Source: Geomonas oryzisoli (GTDB taxonomy: Bacteria; Desulfobacterota; Desulfuromonadia; Geobacterales; Geobacteraceae). Taken from it: a DNA stretch of 64,000 nt. Below, in pieces: positions 25,548 to 36,330 of this stretch. The position numbers were made by a program, and so were the translations under genes. The stretch covers positions 3,418,501-3,482,500 of the forward strand of contig NZ_CP076723.1 in NCBI RefSeq assembly GCF_018986915.1. Direction: 5' to 3'. Under the pieces are notes generated by a model. It saw only the letters and a program-made list of their open reading frames with translations, searched no databases and was not told where the DNA came from. Every line of letters starts with the position of its first letter. Position 1 is the stretch's first letter.

Positions 25548-27596
25548 ATGACGACTCCCACAGGGGACAACAACAGCGTGGACCTGAACCGCTTCAACGG
25601 CGTGTTCTTCGAAGAATGCGCCGAGAACCTGGCCGAGATGGAGCAGATCCTCATCTCGCTGGGCGACCGGGAACCGGACCACGAGCAGATGAACGCGATC
25701 TTCCGCGCCGCCCACTCCATCAAGGGGGGGGCCGGGATCTTCGGCTTCCAGGACATGACCGTGGTGACCCACGTCATGGAGTCGCTGCTGGACCGGCTGA
25801 GAAATCACGAGATCACCTTTGTGCCGGTGATGATCGACCTCTTTCTGGAGGCGGGCGACGCCATCGCCATGCAGCTGGCCTGGCACCGCGAGGGGAAGGC
25901 GGTGGACCAGGAGGCGATCGACCGGGTGCGGGCCAAGCTGCAGCAGGCCATCGAGGCGGGCGGCGGCGCGGCATCGGAGCCCGCAGCCGTGGCCGAGCAG
26001 GGTGCGCCCCCGCAGGAGGAAGCGCTGCTGCCCCGGCGCTGCCGGCTTGCCTTCACCCCCGATCCGGAGATCTTCGCGAGGGGGATCCGGATGGAGAGCA
26101 TCATCTCCGAGCTTGAAGAGCTGGCGGAACCGGGGGAGTTCGACTGCACCGCCCAGCTCGCAGAGCTCCCCGACCTGCCCGACGTCGACCCGGAGCGCTG
26201 CATCACCCGCTGGGACTTCACCCTCCTTACCAGGGCCAGTCGCGACCAGCTCCTGGACGTCTTCATGTTCGTGGCGGACGAGGAGCAGTTAGCCATCGAG
26301 GAGGAGCCGGTGGACCGGCGCAGCACGCCGGCAGAGCCGGCACCCGATGCGACACCGGTCCCTCCCCCCGGCAGACGCGCCTACGACAACAGCGAGACCG
26401 CCCCGGGCGCCTTCGGCAGGCGCGGCGGCGAGGCGGAGTCCTCCATCAGGGTCAATGTCACCAAGGTGGACCAGTTGGTGAACCAGGTCGGGGAGCTCCT
26501 GATCACCCAGGCGATGCTGAGCCAGATCGCGGTGGGACTCGACCCCATCCTGCACCAGACGCTGCAGCGGGGGCTCGCCCAGCTGGAGCGCAACACCCGC
26601 GACCTGCAGGGGAGCGTCATGTCGATCCGCCTGGTGCCTATCAGCATCGTCTTCAACCGGTTCCCGCGCCTGGTGCGCGAGCTGGCGGCCAAGCTCGGCA
26701 AGCAGGTCGAGTTCAAGACCGTCGGGGAGAGCACGGAGCTGGACCGGGGACTGATCGAGAAGATCGCCGATCCCCTGGGGCACCTGGTGCGCAACGCGCT
26801 GGACCACGGGCTGGAAACGCCGGACCGGCGGGCCGCCTGCGGCAAGAACCAGACGGGGACCCTGCAGCTTTCCGCCTCCCAGGTGGGGGGCAGGATCGTC
26901 ATCGACGTGATCGACGACGGCGCCGGGCTGAACCGGGACAGGATCCTCGCCAAGGCGCTGGAGTGCGGCATCCCCTGCTCCGAGGCCATGAGCGACGAGG
27001 AGGTGTGGCAGCTCATCTTCGCCGCCGGTTTCTCCACGGCGAGCGAGGTGACCGACCTCTCCGGCCGCGGCGTGGGGATGGACGTGGTAATCAAAAACGT
27101 GCAGGCCATCGGCGGGCGGGTGCAGATCGCCTCCGAGGCGGGGCGCGGCGCGCGTTTCACCATCAGCCTCCCGCTCACCCTGGCCATCCTGGAGGGGCTC
27201 TCGGTCGCCGTCGGGGAGGAGAAATTCATCATCCCGCTCAACGTGGTGATCGAGTCGCTGCAGCCCAGCGCGGAGCAGCTGAAGAGCGTGAACGGCCGCG
27301 AGGTGGTCCAGGTGCGCGGCGAGTACCTCCCCATCCTGAAGCTGCACCGGATCTTCAACCTGGAGGCGGAGGTGACCGAGCCGCAACGGGGGATCCTGGT
27401 GCTGGTGGAGGCCGACGGGGAACGAGGGGCCATCCTGGTCGACGCCCTTTTGGACGAGCAGCAGGTCGTGGTGAAGAGCATCGAAACCAACTACCGCCGC
27501 GTCGAGGGGAGCGCCGGGGCGACCATCCTGGGGGACGGCCGCGTGGCGCTCATCCTCGACCTCCCCGAACTGTTCTCGATGCACAAGAAGCTGTAG
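25548..27596 (+). CDS. cheA: Chemotaxis histidine kinase CheA
   Basis: 682 residues. HPt domain with phosphoacceptor His56 in AAHSIKGG. A ~200-residue linker has no clear P2 CheY-binding fold but contains a second hydrophobic module (about 160-260). The P3 dimerisation helix starts near SSIRVNVTKVDQLVNQVGEL. HATPase boxes are HLVRNALDHG, DDGAGLNRD and GRGVGMDVV. The C-terminal CheW-like domain (LSVAVGEEKFIIPL) couples it to receptors. In cheA-cheW-mcp-cheR-cheD-cheB order it forms a complete sensory system; the output response regulator is probably the receiver at 36327 or a regulator elsewhere. Confidence 0.96.
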   Translation: MTTPTGDNNSVDLNRFNGVFFEECAENLAEMEQILISLGDREPDHEQMNAIFRAAHSIKGGAGIFGFQDMTVVTHVMESLLDRLRNHEITFVPVMIDLFLEAGDAIAMQLAWHREGKAVDQEAIDRVRAKLQQAIEAGGGAASEPAAVAEQGAPPQEEALLPRRCRLAFTPDPEIFARGIRMESIISELEELAEPGEFDCTAQLAELPDLPDVDPERCITRWDFTLLTRASRDQLLDVFMFVADEEQLAIEEEPVDRRSTPAEPAPDATPVPPPGRRAYDNSETAPGAFGRRGGEAESSIRVNVTKVDQLVNQVGELLITQAMLSQIAVGLDPILHQTLQRGLAQLERNTRDLQGSVMSIRLVPISIVFNRFPRLVRELAAKLGKQVEFKTVGESTELDRGLIEKIADPLGHLVRNALDHGLETPDRRAACGKNQTGTLQLSASQVGGRIVIDVIDDGAGLNRDRILAKALECGIPCSEAMSDEEVWQLIFAAGFSTASEVTDLSGRGVGMDVVIKNVQAIGGRVQIASEAGRGARFTISLPLTLAILEGLSVAVGEEKFIIPLNVVIESLQPSAEQLKSVNGREVVQVRGEYLPILKLHRIFNLEAEVTEPQRGILVLVEADGERGAILVDALLDEQQVVVKSIETNYRRVEGSAGATILGDGRVALILDLPELFSMHKKL

Positions 27597-27653
27597 CAGC
27601 AACGGGACAGGAACCTTCGCAGCCGGTCCCCTGAGAAAGGAGGCAACACCATC

Positions 27654-28178
27654 ATGCAGACGGCACAGGTCAACGCGGTGCAACAACTGGCGACGGAGGC
27701 GGCTTCGGAGTACCTCACCTTCACCCTGGGGGACGAAAGCTACGGCATCGACATACTCAAGGTACAGGAAATCAGGGGGTACGACTGTGTCACCCGCATC
27801 GCCAACACTCCCCCCTTCATCAAGGGGGTCATCAACCTGCGCGGGGTGATCGTCCCCATCGTCGACCTGCGCATCAAGTTCAACGTGGGCGAGGCGACCT
27901 ACCACGAGTTCACCGTGGTGATCATCATCAACGTGCTGAACAAGGTGGTGGGGATCGTGGTGGACGGCGTCTCCGACGTGGTCGCGCTCCCCGCGCAGAG
28001 CATCAAGCCCCCTCCCGAGCTGGGTGCGTCCCTGGACACCCGCTACATCACCGGGCTTGGGACCCTGAACGACGAGATGCTGATCCTGGTGGACATCGAG
28101 AAATTGATCGGCAGCGACGAACTGCAGATCGTTGACAGTACCGTGGAGAATACTCAGAAAGAGGCGGTGAACCTATGA
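27654..28178 (+). CDS. cheW: Chemotaxis coupling protein CheW
   Basis: 174 residues. A CheW beta-barrel pair with [33 protein letters not shown] and [11 protein letters not shown], the hallmark segments. It bridges CheA and the receptor encoded next. The GAAAGGAGGC site lies 13 nt before the ATG. Its last codons overlap the receptor start (ATGA), so the two are made in ratio. Slightly longer than E. coli CheW, with an acidic C-terminal tail. Confidence 0.96.
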   Translation: MQTAQVNAVQQLATEAASEYLTFTLGDESYGIDILKVQEIRGYDCVTRIANTPPFIKGVINLRGVIVPIVDLRIKFNVGEATYHEFTVVIIINVLNKVVGIVVDGVSDVVALPAQSIKPPPELGASLDTRYITGLGTLNDEMLILVDIEKLIGSDELQIVDSTVENTQKEAVNL

Positions 28179-29914
28179 AAATTACGCGATTCAAAGACTG
28201 GAAGATCCTGACCAAGATCCTGAGCATCTCGATAGCCACCATCGTCATGATGGTGCTCGGCGTGATGCTCTACGTGCTCCCCTTCATGCAGAACAAGCTG
28301 ATGGACGAGAAGATCCAGGCCACCAAGTCGGTGGTCGACGTGGCCTACGACGTCCTGACCGCGAACCAGAACGCGGTGAAGGATGGGACCAAAACCCTGC
28401 CCCAGGCCCAGGCCGACGCCCTGAAGCAGATCTCCCAGATGAGGTACCAGGGCAGCGAGTACTTCTGGGTCAACGACCTGGACACCAAGGTGCTCATGCA
28501 CCCGATCAAGCCGGAGCTGGTCGGCAAGACCCAGTACGAGAACAAGGACCCCAACGGCAAGAGGCTCTACGTCGAGTTCGTCAACGTCTGTAAAGAGAAG
28601 GGGGAAGGGGTGGTCGACTACATGTGGGCCAAGCCCGGCTCCACGGTCCCGGTCCCCAAGATCTCCTACGTGATGCTGATGAAAGAATGGGGCTGGATCG
28701 TGGGTAGCGGCATCTACGTCGACACCGTGACCGTCGAGATGAACAAGATGAAGTGGCAGATCATCGGCGGCACCGCGCTCCTGGCCGTGGTCATCTTCGT
28801 GTTCGCCTGGTTCGTCGCGCGCAGGATCAAGGAGCCCCTTGACCAGGCCATCGCCGCTTCCAAGCGCATCGCCTCGGGCGACCTCACCGCGCACATCGAA
28901 GTGGAGAGCAAGGACGAGACCGGCGAACTGCTCGCCTCCCTCAAGGAGATGAACGAGGGGCTGGCACACATCGTGGGCGACGTGAGAAACGGCGCCGAAT
29001 CGATCGCCACCGCGACCGAGGAGATCGCGGCGGGCAACGCCGACCTCTCCCAGCGCACCGAGGAACAGGCGAGCGCCCTGGAGGAAACGGCCTCCAGCAT
29101 GGAGGAGCTCACCTCGACGGTGAAACAGAACGCGGACAACGCCCAGGCCGCAAACCAGCTCGCCATCAACGCCAGCGGCGTGGCGGTCAAGGGGGGCGAC
29201 GTGATCAACCGCGTGGTGCGCACCATGGAGAGCATCACCGACAGCTCCAAGAAGATCTCGGACATCATCGGCGTGATCGACGGCATCGCCTTCCAGACCA
29301 ACATCCTGGCACTCAACGCAGCGGTCGAGGCGGCGCGCGCCGGCGAACAGGGAAGAGGTTTCGCCGTGGTCGCCGCCGAGGTGAGAAGTCTCGCCCAGAG
29401 AAGCGCCGCGGCGGCCAAGGAGATCAAGGCCCTCATCGAGGATTCGGTCTCCAAGGTCCAGGACGGCAGCCGGCTGGTCGAAGAGGCGGGACGCACCACC
29501 CAGGACATCGTCACCAGCATCAAGAGGGTGACCGACATCATGGCCGAGATCTCGGCGGCCTCGCTGGAGCAGTCCAGCGGCATCGAACAGGTCAACACCG
29601 CCATCACCCAGATGGACGACGTCACCCAGCAAAACGCCGCCCTGGTCGAGGAGGCGGCCGCAGCCGCGGAATCCCTCGAGGACCAGGCCCAGCAGCTGGT
29701 GGCGGTGGTGGCACGCTTCACCCTCGAGCAGGGGCACAAGAGCGCCCCCCCGGCCGCGGCGGAAAAGCGCAAGCTGACCCACGCCGCGGTACGCCCCAAG
29801 GCCTCCGAGAAGAAGGCGAAACCCGTAGCGATGGCAGCAGGGGTAAAAGCGCAGGAACGTCCCGCCCGGTCCTCCGAGGCCGCCGAGCCGGACGATGATT
29901 GGAAGGAGTTCTGA
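28175..29914 (+). CDS. Methyl-accepting chemotaxis receptor with Cache sensor and WxxF tether
   Basis: 579 residues. TM1 (about 15-35), a periplasmic single-Cache domain ([26 protein letters not shown] typical of sCache_2), TM2 (about 192-210), HAMP, then a long signalling hairpin including the tip [21 protein letters not shown] Lys/Ala/Pro-rich linker of ~60 residues ends in DDDWKEF. The final DWKEF fits the xWxxF pentapeptide that tethers CheR and CheB in E. coli. cheR is the next gene, so this receptor is probably adapted by its own operon partner. Ligand unknown; sCache_2 domains often bind small carboxylates. Confidence 0.95.
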   Translation: MKITRFKDWKILTKILSISIATIVMMVLGVMLYVLPFMQNKLMDEKIQATKSVVDVAYDVLTANQNAVKDGTKTLPQAQADALKQISQMRYQGSEYFWVNDLDTKVLMHPIKPELVGKTQYENKDPNGKRLYVEFVNVCKEKGEGVVDYMWAKPGSTVPVPKISYVMLMKEWGWIVGSGIYVDTVTVEMNKMKWQIIGGTALLAVVIFVFAWFVARRIKEPLDQAIAASKRIASGDLTAHIEVESKDETGELLASLKEMNEGLAHIVGDVRNGAESIATATEEIAAGNADLSQRTEEQASALEETASSMEELTSTVKQNADNAQAANQLAINASGVAVKGGDVINRVVRTMESITDSSKKISDIIGVIDGIAFQTNILALNAAVEAARAGEQGRGFAVVAAEVRSLAQRSAAAAKEIKALIEDSVSKVQDGSRLVEEAGRTTQDIVTSIKRVTDIMAEISAASLEQSSGIEQVNTAITQMDDVTQQNAALVEEAAAAAESLEDQAQQLVAVVARFTLEQGHKSAPPAAAEKRKLTHAAVRPKASEKKAKPVAMAAGVKAQERPARSSEAAEPDDDWKEF

Positions 29915-29928
29915 GAAGCGGAGCGCGC

Positions 29929-30810
29929 TTGGACGCGGCGCGCCCCCTGACGGGGGGGGGAGGCGCCGTGCCTCCCGGCGCTGCCGAGCAGGGGTGGAAC
30001 AACTTCCAGTACCGCTTCACCCCTGACGACTTCGCCCGGGTGCGCGGCTTCATCTACCGCAACGCGGGGATCTCCCTCGCGCCGGGCAAGATGGACATGG
30101 TCTACAGCCGGCTGGCGCGCCGGCTGCGGGCCAGGGAGATGGAAAACTTTGCGCAGTACCTGGACCTGGTGGAAAGCGGCGACCTTCAGGAGGTGGAGGC
30201 GTTCATCAATGCCCTGACCACCAACATGACCTCCTTCTTCCGGGAACCGCACCACTTCCGGCTCCTTGCCGAGCGCCTGCGCCAGCGCCGGGACCGGAAG
30301 CAGGTGACCATCTGGAGCTGCGCCTCCTCCAGCGGCGAGGAGCCCTACTCCATCGCGATGACCGCGCTGGACGCGCTGCCTTCCGGGACCGGCCTGAGCG
30401 TACTGGGGACCGACATCGACACCAACGTGCTGAGCAGGGGGAGCGAGGGGATCTACCCGGTCGACCAGCTCCCCAAGATCCCGGAACCGTTCCGGAAGCG
30501 CTTCTTCCTCAGGGGGGAAGGGAGCAACGAGGGATTCATCAGGGTGAAGGAGGAGCTGCGCCGGGTGGTGACCTTCAGGCGGCTGAACCTTTTGGACGAG
30601 CAGTGGCCCATGCGGGGCAAATTCGACTTCGTCTTCTGTCGCAACGTGATGATCTATTTCGACAGACCGACGCAGCTCGCCGTGCTGGAGCGGATCTCCC
30701 GGGTCCTGCACCCGGACGGGCTCCTGTTCGTGGGGCACTCGGAGAGCCTGCATCACGCCCAGGAGCTGTTCCGGGTCTGCGGCAACACGACCTATGCCTT
30801 GAGGAGCTGA
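29929..30810 (+). CDS. cheR: Chemotaxis protein methyltransferase CheR
   Basis: About 293 residues. The start is uncertain: TTG 29929 has GGAG 5 nt upstream, and TTG 29899, inside the receptor gene, would add ten residues. The helical N-terminal domain (FARVRGFIYRNAGISLAPGK) and SAM-binding domain (SCASSSGEEPYSIAM, VLGTDIDTNVL, FDFVFCRNVMIYF) are complete. It methylates receptor glutamates; the tether on the preceding receptor suggests pentapeptide docking through the beta-subdomain. It lies between receptor and cheD. Confidence 0.93.
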   Translation: MDAARPLTGGGGAVPPGAAEQGWNNFQYRFTPDDFARVRGFIYRNAGISLAPGKMDMVYSRLARRLRAREMENFAQYLDLVESGDLQEVEAFINALTTNMTSFFREPHHFRLLAERLRQRRDRKQVTIWSCASSSGEEPYSIAMTALDALPSGTGLSVLGTDIDTNVLSRGSEGIYPVDQLPKIPEPFRKRFFLRGEGSNEGFIRVKEELRRVVTFRRLNLLDEQWPMRGKFDFVFCRNVMIYFDRPTQLAVLERISRVLHPDGLLFVGHSESLHHAQELFRVCGNTTYALRS

Positions 30811-30812
30811 AG

Positions 30813-31391
30813 GTGCCGCACAAGAAGAAAAAAGGGGCAAACCGGCCGCCGGACGGCGCCAGGCTCAGCTACTTCGACCCGGAGTTCAACACGGTGGCGG
30901 TAAAGATCGTCGCCGGGGAGTTCTACGCCACCGGCGACCCCGTGGCCATCACCACCGTGCTGGGCTCCTGCGTCTCGGTCTGCCTCTACGACCCGGAACT
31001 GGGCATCGGCGGGATGAACCACTTCATGCTGCCGGAAGTGGCGCAGGGGGAGAGCACCCTTCCCTGCTCGGGGGCCTGCAACGACAGCGCGCAAAGCTGC
31101 GCCCGCTACGGCACCTGCGCCATGCGGCGCCTGCTGCACCAGCTGGAGCTCCTGGGCGCCAACCGCAAGCGGCTGGCGGCCAAGATCTTCGGAGCCGGGC
31201 GGGTCATGGACAGCAGCACCGACATCGGCGGCAACAACGCCGCATTCGCAGTCGATTACTTGAAGAAACACGGGATCCCGATCATCGCCTCGGACCTTGG
31301 GGAGTGCTGCCCCAGGAAGGTGGTGTTCTTTCCCAAAACCGGGCGCGCCCTGGTCAAGAGGATGCGCGCCCTGCACGCAGGAAGACACTGA
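30813..31391 (+). CDS. cheD: Chemoreceptor glutamine deamidase CheD
   Basis: 192 residues from GTG 30813 (GAGGAG, 6 nt spacing). The catalytic Cys lies in TTVLGSCVSVCLYDP, and His in GGMNHFMLP completes the deamidase site. An additional Cys-rich stretch (about 75-100, with LPCSGACND and CARYGTC) interrupts the usual spacing and is not part of the minimal CheD fold. It converts receptor Gln to Glu and can feed back on CheC-type phosphatases. Its stop abuts the cheB ATG directly. Confidence 0.93.
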   Translation: MPHKKKKGANRPPDGARLSYFDPEFNTVAVKIVAGEFYATGDPVAITTVLGSCVSVCLYDPELGIGGMNHFMLPEVAQGESTLPCSGACNDSAQSCARYGTCAMRRLLHQLELLGANRKRLAAKIFGAGRVMDSSTDIGGNNAAFAVDYLKKHGIPIIASDLGECCPRKVVFFPKTGRALVKRMRALHAGRH

Positions 31392-32480
31392 ATGCCCATC
31401 AAGGTGCTGGTTATAGACGACTCCGCCCTGGTCAGATCGCTTCTGACCGAGATCATCAACGCCACCCCCGACCTCAGGGTGGTGGGAACTGCGCCGGACC
31501 CTTTGGCGGCCCGGCAGCGCATCAAGGAACTCAACCCGGACGTGCTCACCCTGGACGTGGAGATGCCCAAGATGGACGGGCTCGCCTTCCTGGAAAAGCT
31601 GATGAGGCTGCGCCCCATGCCGGTGGTCATGGTTTCCTCCCTGACCGAGAAGAGCTCGGCGGTCACGCTGAAGGCGCTGGAGTTGGGCGCCTTCGACTTC
31701 ATCACCAAGCCCAAGATCGACATCCGCAGCGGACTTTTGGAGTACGCCGAGGAGCTCACCGAGAAGATCCGCTGCGCCCGGCTCTCCTTCCGGAGAAGGG
31801 GGAGCGCCCCCGGGGGCGCCGCTCCGGTAGAGGCGAAGCTGAGCGCCGACGCGGTCCTGCCCAACCGCCGGCAGCACTTTTCCACCACGGAAAAGGTGGT
31901 GGCGATAGGCTCCTCGACCGGTGGCACCGAGGCGCTCAAGACCTTGCTGACCGCCCTCCCCGCGGACTGCCCCGGCATCCTGATCACCCAGCACATGCCG
32001 GAAACCTTCACCCGGACCTTCGCCGCCCGGCTGGACGGACTGTGCGCCCTGGCGGTCAAGGAAGCCGAGCAAGGGGAGCGGGTGCTCCCGGGACACGCCT
32101 ACATCGCGCCGGGCAACCGGCACATGATGCTCGCCAGGAGCGGGGCCAACTACACCATCGCCCTCGATGACGGCCCGCCGGTCTCCCGACACCGCCCCTC
32201 GGTGGACGTGCTGTTCCGCTCCACCGCCAACTGCGCCGCCGACAACAGCCTCGGCATCATCCTGACCGGCATGGGAGACGACGGCGCCGCGGGGATGCTG
32301 GAGATGCACGAAGCCGGCGCGAGAACGCTGGCCCAGGACGAGGAAAGCTGCGTGGTGTTCGGCATGCCCCGCGAGGCGATCGCACGGGGAGGCGTCGACG
32401 AGGTGGTCCCCCTTTCCGAGATGGCGGGCCGCCTGGTGGGCTGGCTTGCCTCGCACGGCAAGCGCAGCTTCAGGGTGTGA
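31392..32480 (+). CDS. cheB: Protein-glutamate methylesterase CheB (receiver plus esterase)
   Basis: 362 residues. The receiver domain has phospho-acceptor Asp55 (LTLDVEMPK) and a TKP lysine. After a linker (about 130-170) comes the methylesterase with GSSTGG nucleophile loop, QHMPE His and [11 protein letters not shown]sp. CheA phosphorylation should activate it to remove receptor methyl groups opposite CheR. Starts immediately after the cheD stop. A second, receiver-less CheB domain lies at 36712-37284 in the same operon. Confidence 0.95.
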   Translation: MPIKVLVIDDSALVRSLLTEIINATPDLRVVGTAPDPLAARQRIKELNPDVLTLDVEMPKMDGLAFLEKLMRLRPMPVVMVSSLTEKSSAVTLKALELGAFDFITKPKIDIRSGLLEYAEELTEKIRCARLSFRRRGSAPGGAAPVEAKLSADAVLPNRRQHFSTTEKVVAIGSSTGGTEALKTLLTALPADCPGILITQHMPETFTRTFAARLDGLCALAVKEAEQGERVLPGHAYIAPGNRHMMLARSGANYTIALDDGPPVSRHRPSVDVLFRSTANCAADNSLGIILTGMGDDGAAGMLEMHEAGARTLAQDEESCVVFGMPREAIARGGVDEVVPLSEMAGRLVGWLASHGKRSFRV

Positions 32481-32514
32481 GGCCGGTGGAGTCCACCGCA
32501 GCCGGGAGAACGAC

Positions 32515-34269
32515 GTGAAGTTGCTGAAGACGGCACAGGACAGGATATCGATACCGCTACTGGTGAGCGCGATCATCGTGGCGGTCGTCATGATGGTCGG
32601 GAACCACCTGATGCTCGACCAGATCCGCGAGGAGGCGGTGCGCCAGGCCAACCGGCAGCAGGAAAGCAGCATGATGGCGTTTTGGGAGCAGATGAACCGT
32701 CGCGGGGGGCACTTCCACATCGACAACGGCAAGATGATCCTCGGCGACTATTACGTCCTCAACGGCGACAACGAGATACCGGACAAGATCTTCTGCATCA
32801 CCGGCAGCCGGGCGACCATCTTCATGGGGGACACCCGGATCGCCACCAACGTGCTCAAGGAGGACGGCACCAGGGCCATCGGGACCAAGCTGACCGGCCC
32901 GGCCTACGACGCCGTGTTCCGGGAGGGGATCCGATACCGTGGTGAGGCGAACATCCTGGGCGCCCCGTACTTCACCGCCTACGACCCGATCCGCGACCAG
33001 AACGGCAAGGTCATCGGCGCCCTGTTCGTGGGGGTCAAGCAGAGCGAGTACCTGGCCCGCTACGACCGCATCAACGTGAAGATCGGCGTCATCAACGGCA
33101 CGCTGGCGACCATATTCGTAGTGTGCGCCATCATCCTGGGCCTGAACCGAAAGCGCGCCGAGACCGAGATCAAGAGGCAGTTGAACTTCCAGCAGCAGAT
33201 CATGGACACCATACCGAGCCCCATCTTTTCCAAGGACGCCCAGGGGCGCTACAACCTGTGCAACAAGGCGTTCCAAAGCTATGTCGGGCTCAGCAGCGAC
33301 CAGTTGATGGGGCGCTCGGTCTTCGACCTGTGGCAGCCGGACCTGGCCCGGAAGTACCACGACATGGACCAGGAGATCATAGACGCGCCGGGAATCCAGA
33401 TCTATGAGTCACAGGTGAACTACGCCGACGGCAGCGTGCGCGACGTGATCTTCCACAAGGCCGCCCTCCGGGACGACGACGGCGTGGCCCAGGGACTGGT
33501 CGGGGTGATCCTGGACATCACCGAACGCAAGGCGGTCGAAGAGGAGAGCCGCCGCATCGAAGCCCAGAAGCATCACTCGCGCATGATCGAGTCCCTGATG
33601 ATCCAGTTGAACCACGACCTGAACACGCCCCTTACCCCGCTGTTTGCCCTGATCCCCATGATCCGCGCCAAGGTGAGCGACCCGGGCGTGGAGCGGATGC
33701 TGGAGATCTGCCAGCAGTGCGTGAACCAGATCCAGGGGCTGGCCGGCAAGGCGTTCGACCTGGTGCGCATCTCGTCGAGCCGGCCCCGTCTGATCCCGGT
33801 GAGCCTGTGCGCGGCGGCCGAGAGCGCCCTGAACGAGGTGGCGCAGCCCCTGGCGCAGCGCGGCGTGATCTGCTGCAACGCGATCCCGGCCGATCTCCAG
33901 GTACTGGGATCTGCGGAGCAGCTCACACTGCTGTTCAAGAACCTGCTCAGCAACGCGGCGCGCTACGCCGCGCAAAACGGCAAGGTGATCATCGGCGCCG
34001 AGTTGAAGGACACGGAGGTCGAGGTGTCGGTCCAGGACGACGGCATCGGACTGGACCAGGAGCAGCTCAGCCACGTCTTCGACGAGTTCTACAAGGCGGA
34101 CGCAGCGCGGCACGACCTGAACACGCAGGGGCTGGGGCTGGCCATCTGCCGGAGAATCGTGGCCAACCACGAGGGGAAGCTGTGGGCGACCAGCGCCGGG
34201 GCCAACAGCGGCACCACCATGTTCTTCACGCTGAAGCAGGCGGGGGCACCAGGTGACGGGCGGGACTGA
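32515..34269 (+). CDS. Membrane sensor histidine kinase with Cache and PAS domains
   Basis: 584 residues from GTG 32515. TM1 (about 13-31), periplasmic Cache-like domain (GSRATIFMGDTRIATNV, VGALFVGVK-type end), TM2 (about 190-208), a PAS domain (DTIPSPIFSKDAQGRYNLCN), then a kinase core with His367 in NHDLNTPL and NGAR-type box (LLSNAARYA), DDGIGLD and GLGLAICRR. The phosphoacceptor box has HDLNTP rather than HELRTP. No cognate regulator is adjacent except the single receiver at 36327. It sits in the chemotaxis operon, so a role feeding the array or a parallel switch is likely. Confidence 0.9.
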   Translation: MKLLKTAQDRISIPLLVSAIIVAVVMMVGNHLMLDQIREEAVRQANRQQESSMMAFWEQMNRRGGHFHIDNGKMILGDYYVLNGDNEIPDKIFCITGSRATIFMGDTRIATNVLKEDGTRAIGTKLTGPAYDAVFREGIRYRGEANILGAPYFTAYDPIRDQNGKVIGALFVGVKQSEYLARYDRINVKIGVINGTLATIFVVCAIILGLNRKRAETEIKRQLNFQQQIMDTIPSPIFSKDAQGRYNLCNKAFQSYVGLSSDQLMGRSVFDLWQPDLARKYHDMDQEIIDAPGIQIYESQVNYADGSVRDVIFHKAALRDDDGVAQGLVGVILDITERKAVEEESRRIEAQKHHSRMIESLMIQLNHDLNTPLTPLFALIPMIRAKVSDPGVERMLEICQQCVNQIQGLAGKAFDLVRISSSRPRLIPVSLCAAAESALNEVAQPLAQRGVICCNAIPADLQVLGSAEQLTLLFKNLLSNAARYAAQNGKVIIGAELKDTEVEVSVQDDGIGLDQEQLSHVFDEFYKADAARHDLNTQGLGLAICRRIVANHEGKLWATSAGANSGTTMFFTLKQAGAPGDGRD

Positions 34270-34296
34270 CGAAATCTTCGAGGAAAGCTACCAGAT

Positions 34297-36330
34297 ATGA
34301 AACCTCTCTCCATAGCGCAGCTCAAAACCCGCATCGGCATCACGGTCGGCGTCGTCATCGCCGCGGTGATCGGCATCTTCGCCCTGGGTGCGAGCCGGTC
34401 ACCGGCCGGGGAGCCGTTGCAGCAGTCGGTGCTGATTCTCGTGCTGTGCGTGGTGATCGTGATACTGACCCGCATCCTGTTCTCCCACCTGGCGCACCTG
34501 GAGGAGAAGCAGCGCATCATCCAGGGACAGCAGACGGAGCTCGCGCTCGCCGAGCAGCGGGAGCGGAGCCGGCTCAAGGCTTTGGAGCGGATCGCGACCG
34601 ACGCGGAACTGGAGCAACTGCTCCAGGACGTGGTGCAGTTTGTCGAGGATTGCCTGCCCGGATCGCTCTGCTCCATCCTCCTCGTGGACGAGTCGGGGAC
34701 CAGGCTGCGCCACGGCTGCGCACCGTCACTGCCGGCCGAGTACAACCAGGCGGTGGACGGGATCAGGATCGGCAAAGGGAAAGGGTCCTGCGGCACCGCG
34801 GCGTTTCTGCGGCAGCGCGTGGTGGTCGAGGACCTCGACCCGCACCCCTACTGGCACAACTTCCAGCCGGCCCGGGACGCCGGCCTCAGGGCCTGCTGGT
34901 CCGAGCCGGTCTTCGCCAGCAACGGCACCCTCCTGGGCACCCTCGCGCTGTACCATCGCGAACCGCGCGCACCGGGGGACGAGGATCTCCAGCTGATGGA
35001 ATCGGCGGCCCACCTGGCCGGCATCGCCATCAGCCGGGTCCGCGCCGACGAGGGGCGCCACGTGCTGGAGGAACAGCTGCGCCACAGCCAGAAGATCGAG
35101 GCGGTGGGACAGCTGGCCGCCGGCGTGGCGCACGACTTTAACAACCTGCTGACGCCGATCATCGTCTACGCGGACATGCTGCTCAGGATCTCCCCCGAGG
35201 GAAGCCCCCAGATGCGCATGATCCAGTCCATGAGCTCCGCCGCCCACAAGGCGAGCGACCTGACCCAGAAGCTCCTCTCCTTCGGTCGCAAGCAGGTGCT
35301 GCACATGAACCTTTTGGACCTGAACGAGGTGATCACGTCCTTCAAGGAGATCATGCGCGCCACCGTCAGGGACAACATCGAGATCGACCTGCTGCTCTCC
35401 CCCGGCGCCGCCAAGGTGCAGGCGGACCGCGGCCAGCTGGAGCAGGTGCTCTTGAACCTCGTCCTGAACGCGCAGGACGCCATCGAGGGGAGCGGCGCCA
35501 TCTGCATCGAGACCGGCCACCTGATCCTGGACGAGGAGTTCCACCGGCAGCACCCGGTCGCCAAGCCCGGCCACTACATCCTGCTCGCCTTCAGCGACGA
35601 CGGCTGCGGCATGACCGAGGAGACGCTTAGGCACATGTACGAGCCCTTCTTCACCACCAAGGAGAGCGGCCGCGGCACCGGCCTCGGCCTGGCGACGGTG
35701 TACGGCGTCATCAAGCACCACGGCGGCTGCATCGACGTGAAGAGCCGGCCGGGACAGGGGACGAGGTTCGCCATCTACCTCCCCGCCAGCGCGAGTCTGG
35801 CCGAGCCCATCCTGCGCCCTCCCGCCGGGGCGGCGCCCCCCGAGCACGACAGCCGCGAGAGGACCATCCTGCTGGTCGAGGACAACCAGATGATCCGCGA
35901 GGTCGCCGCAGACCTGCTGACATCCTTCGGGTACCGGGTCCTGGTGGCGGAAACCCCGTCCCGGGCGCTGGAGTTGGCGCAGGCGGAGGAACAGGAGATC
36001 GACCTGCTGGCAACCGACGTGGTCATGCCCGAGATGACCGGCCCCGAACTGTACGAGAAGCTGCAGGAGCGCTACCCCTCGCTGCCGGTGCTCTACATCT
36101 CCGGCTACACCAACGCCATGCCCCCGCTGGACGAAAACCTGCGCCAGGAGGCGATCTTCCTGGCCAAGCCCTTCACCCTGGAGCAGTTCATGGCCAGGAT
36201 CAACGAGATGCTGTACCATGTAAAGCCGCCCCACAGCGAGCCCCCGCCGCTGGACCACCGGACCATGGCCCAGCTCATCGAAGCACAGCAAGGCGTGCCT
36301 GCGCCGGAACATAAGGAACCTCAGCCATGA
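34297..36330 (+). CDS. Hybrid sensor histidine kinase (GAF, kinase, receiver)
   Basis: 677 residues. Two N-terminal membrane helices (about 10-30 and 45-60) with almost no periplasmic loop, a coiled coil, a GAF domain (about 90-250), kinase box VAHDFNNLL (His279), HATPase boxes ([30 protein letters not shown]) and a C-terminal receiver with Asp574 in [16 protein letters not shown] is the class usually found in hybrid kinases that phosphorylate their own receiver. Overlaps the following response-regulator ATG by four bases. Its role may be to feed the small receiver downstream. Confidence 0.92.
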   Translation: MKPLSIAQLKTRIGITVGVVIAAVIGIFALGASRSPAGEPLQQSVLILVLCVVIVILTRILFSHLAHLEEKQRIIQGQQTELALAEQRERSRLKALERIATDAELEQLLQDVVQFVEDCLPGSLCSILLVDESGTRLRHGCAPSLPAEYNQAVDGIRIGKGKGSCGTAAFLRQRVVVEDLDPHPYWHNFQPARDAGLRACWSEPVFASNGTLLGTLALYHREPRAPGDEDLQLMESAAHLAGIAISRVRADEGRHVLEEQLRHSQKIEAVGQLAAGVAHDFNNLLTPIIVYADMLLRISPEGSPQMRMIQSMSSAAHKASDLTQKLLSFGRKQVLHMNLLDLNEVITSFKEIMRATVRDNIEIDLLLSPGAAKVQADRGQLEQVLLNLVLNAQDAIEGSGAICIETGHLILDEEFHRQHPVAKPGHYILLAFSDDGCGMTEETLRHMYEPFFTTKESGRGTGLGLATVYGVIKHHGGCIDVKSRPGQGTRFAIYLPASASLAEPILRPPAGAAPPEHDSRERTILLVEDNQMIREVAADLLTSFGYRVLVAETPSRALELAQAEEQEIDLLATDVVMPEMTGPELYEKLQERYPSLPVLYISGYTNAMPPLDENLRQEAIFLAKPFTLEQFMARINEMLYHVKPPHSEPPPLDHRTMAQLIEAQQGVPAPEHKEPQP

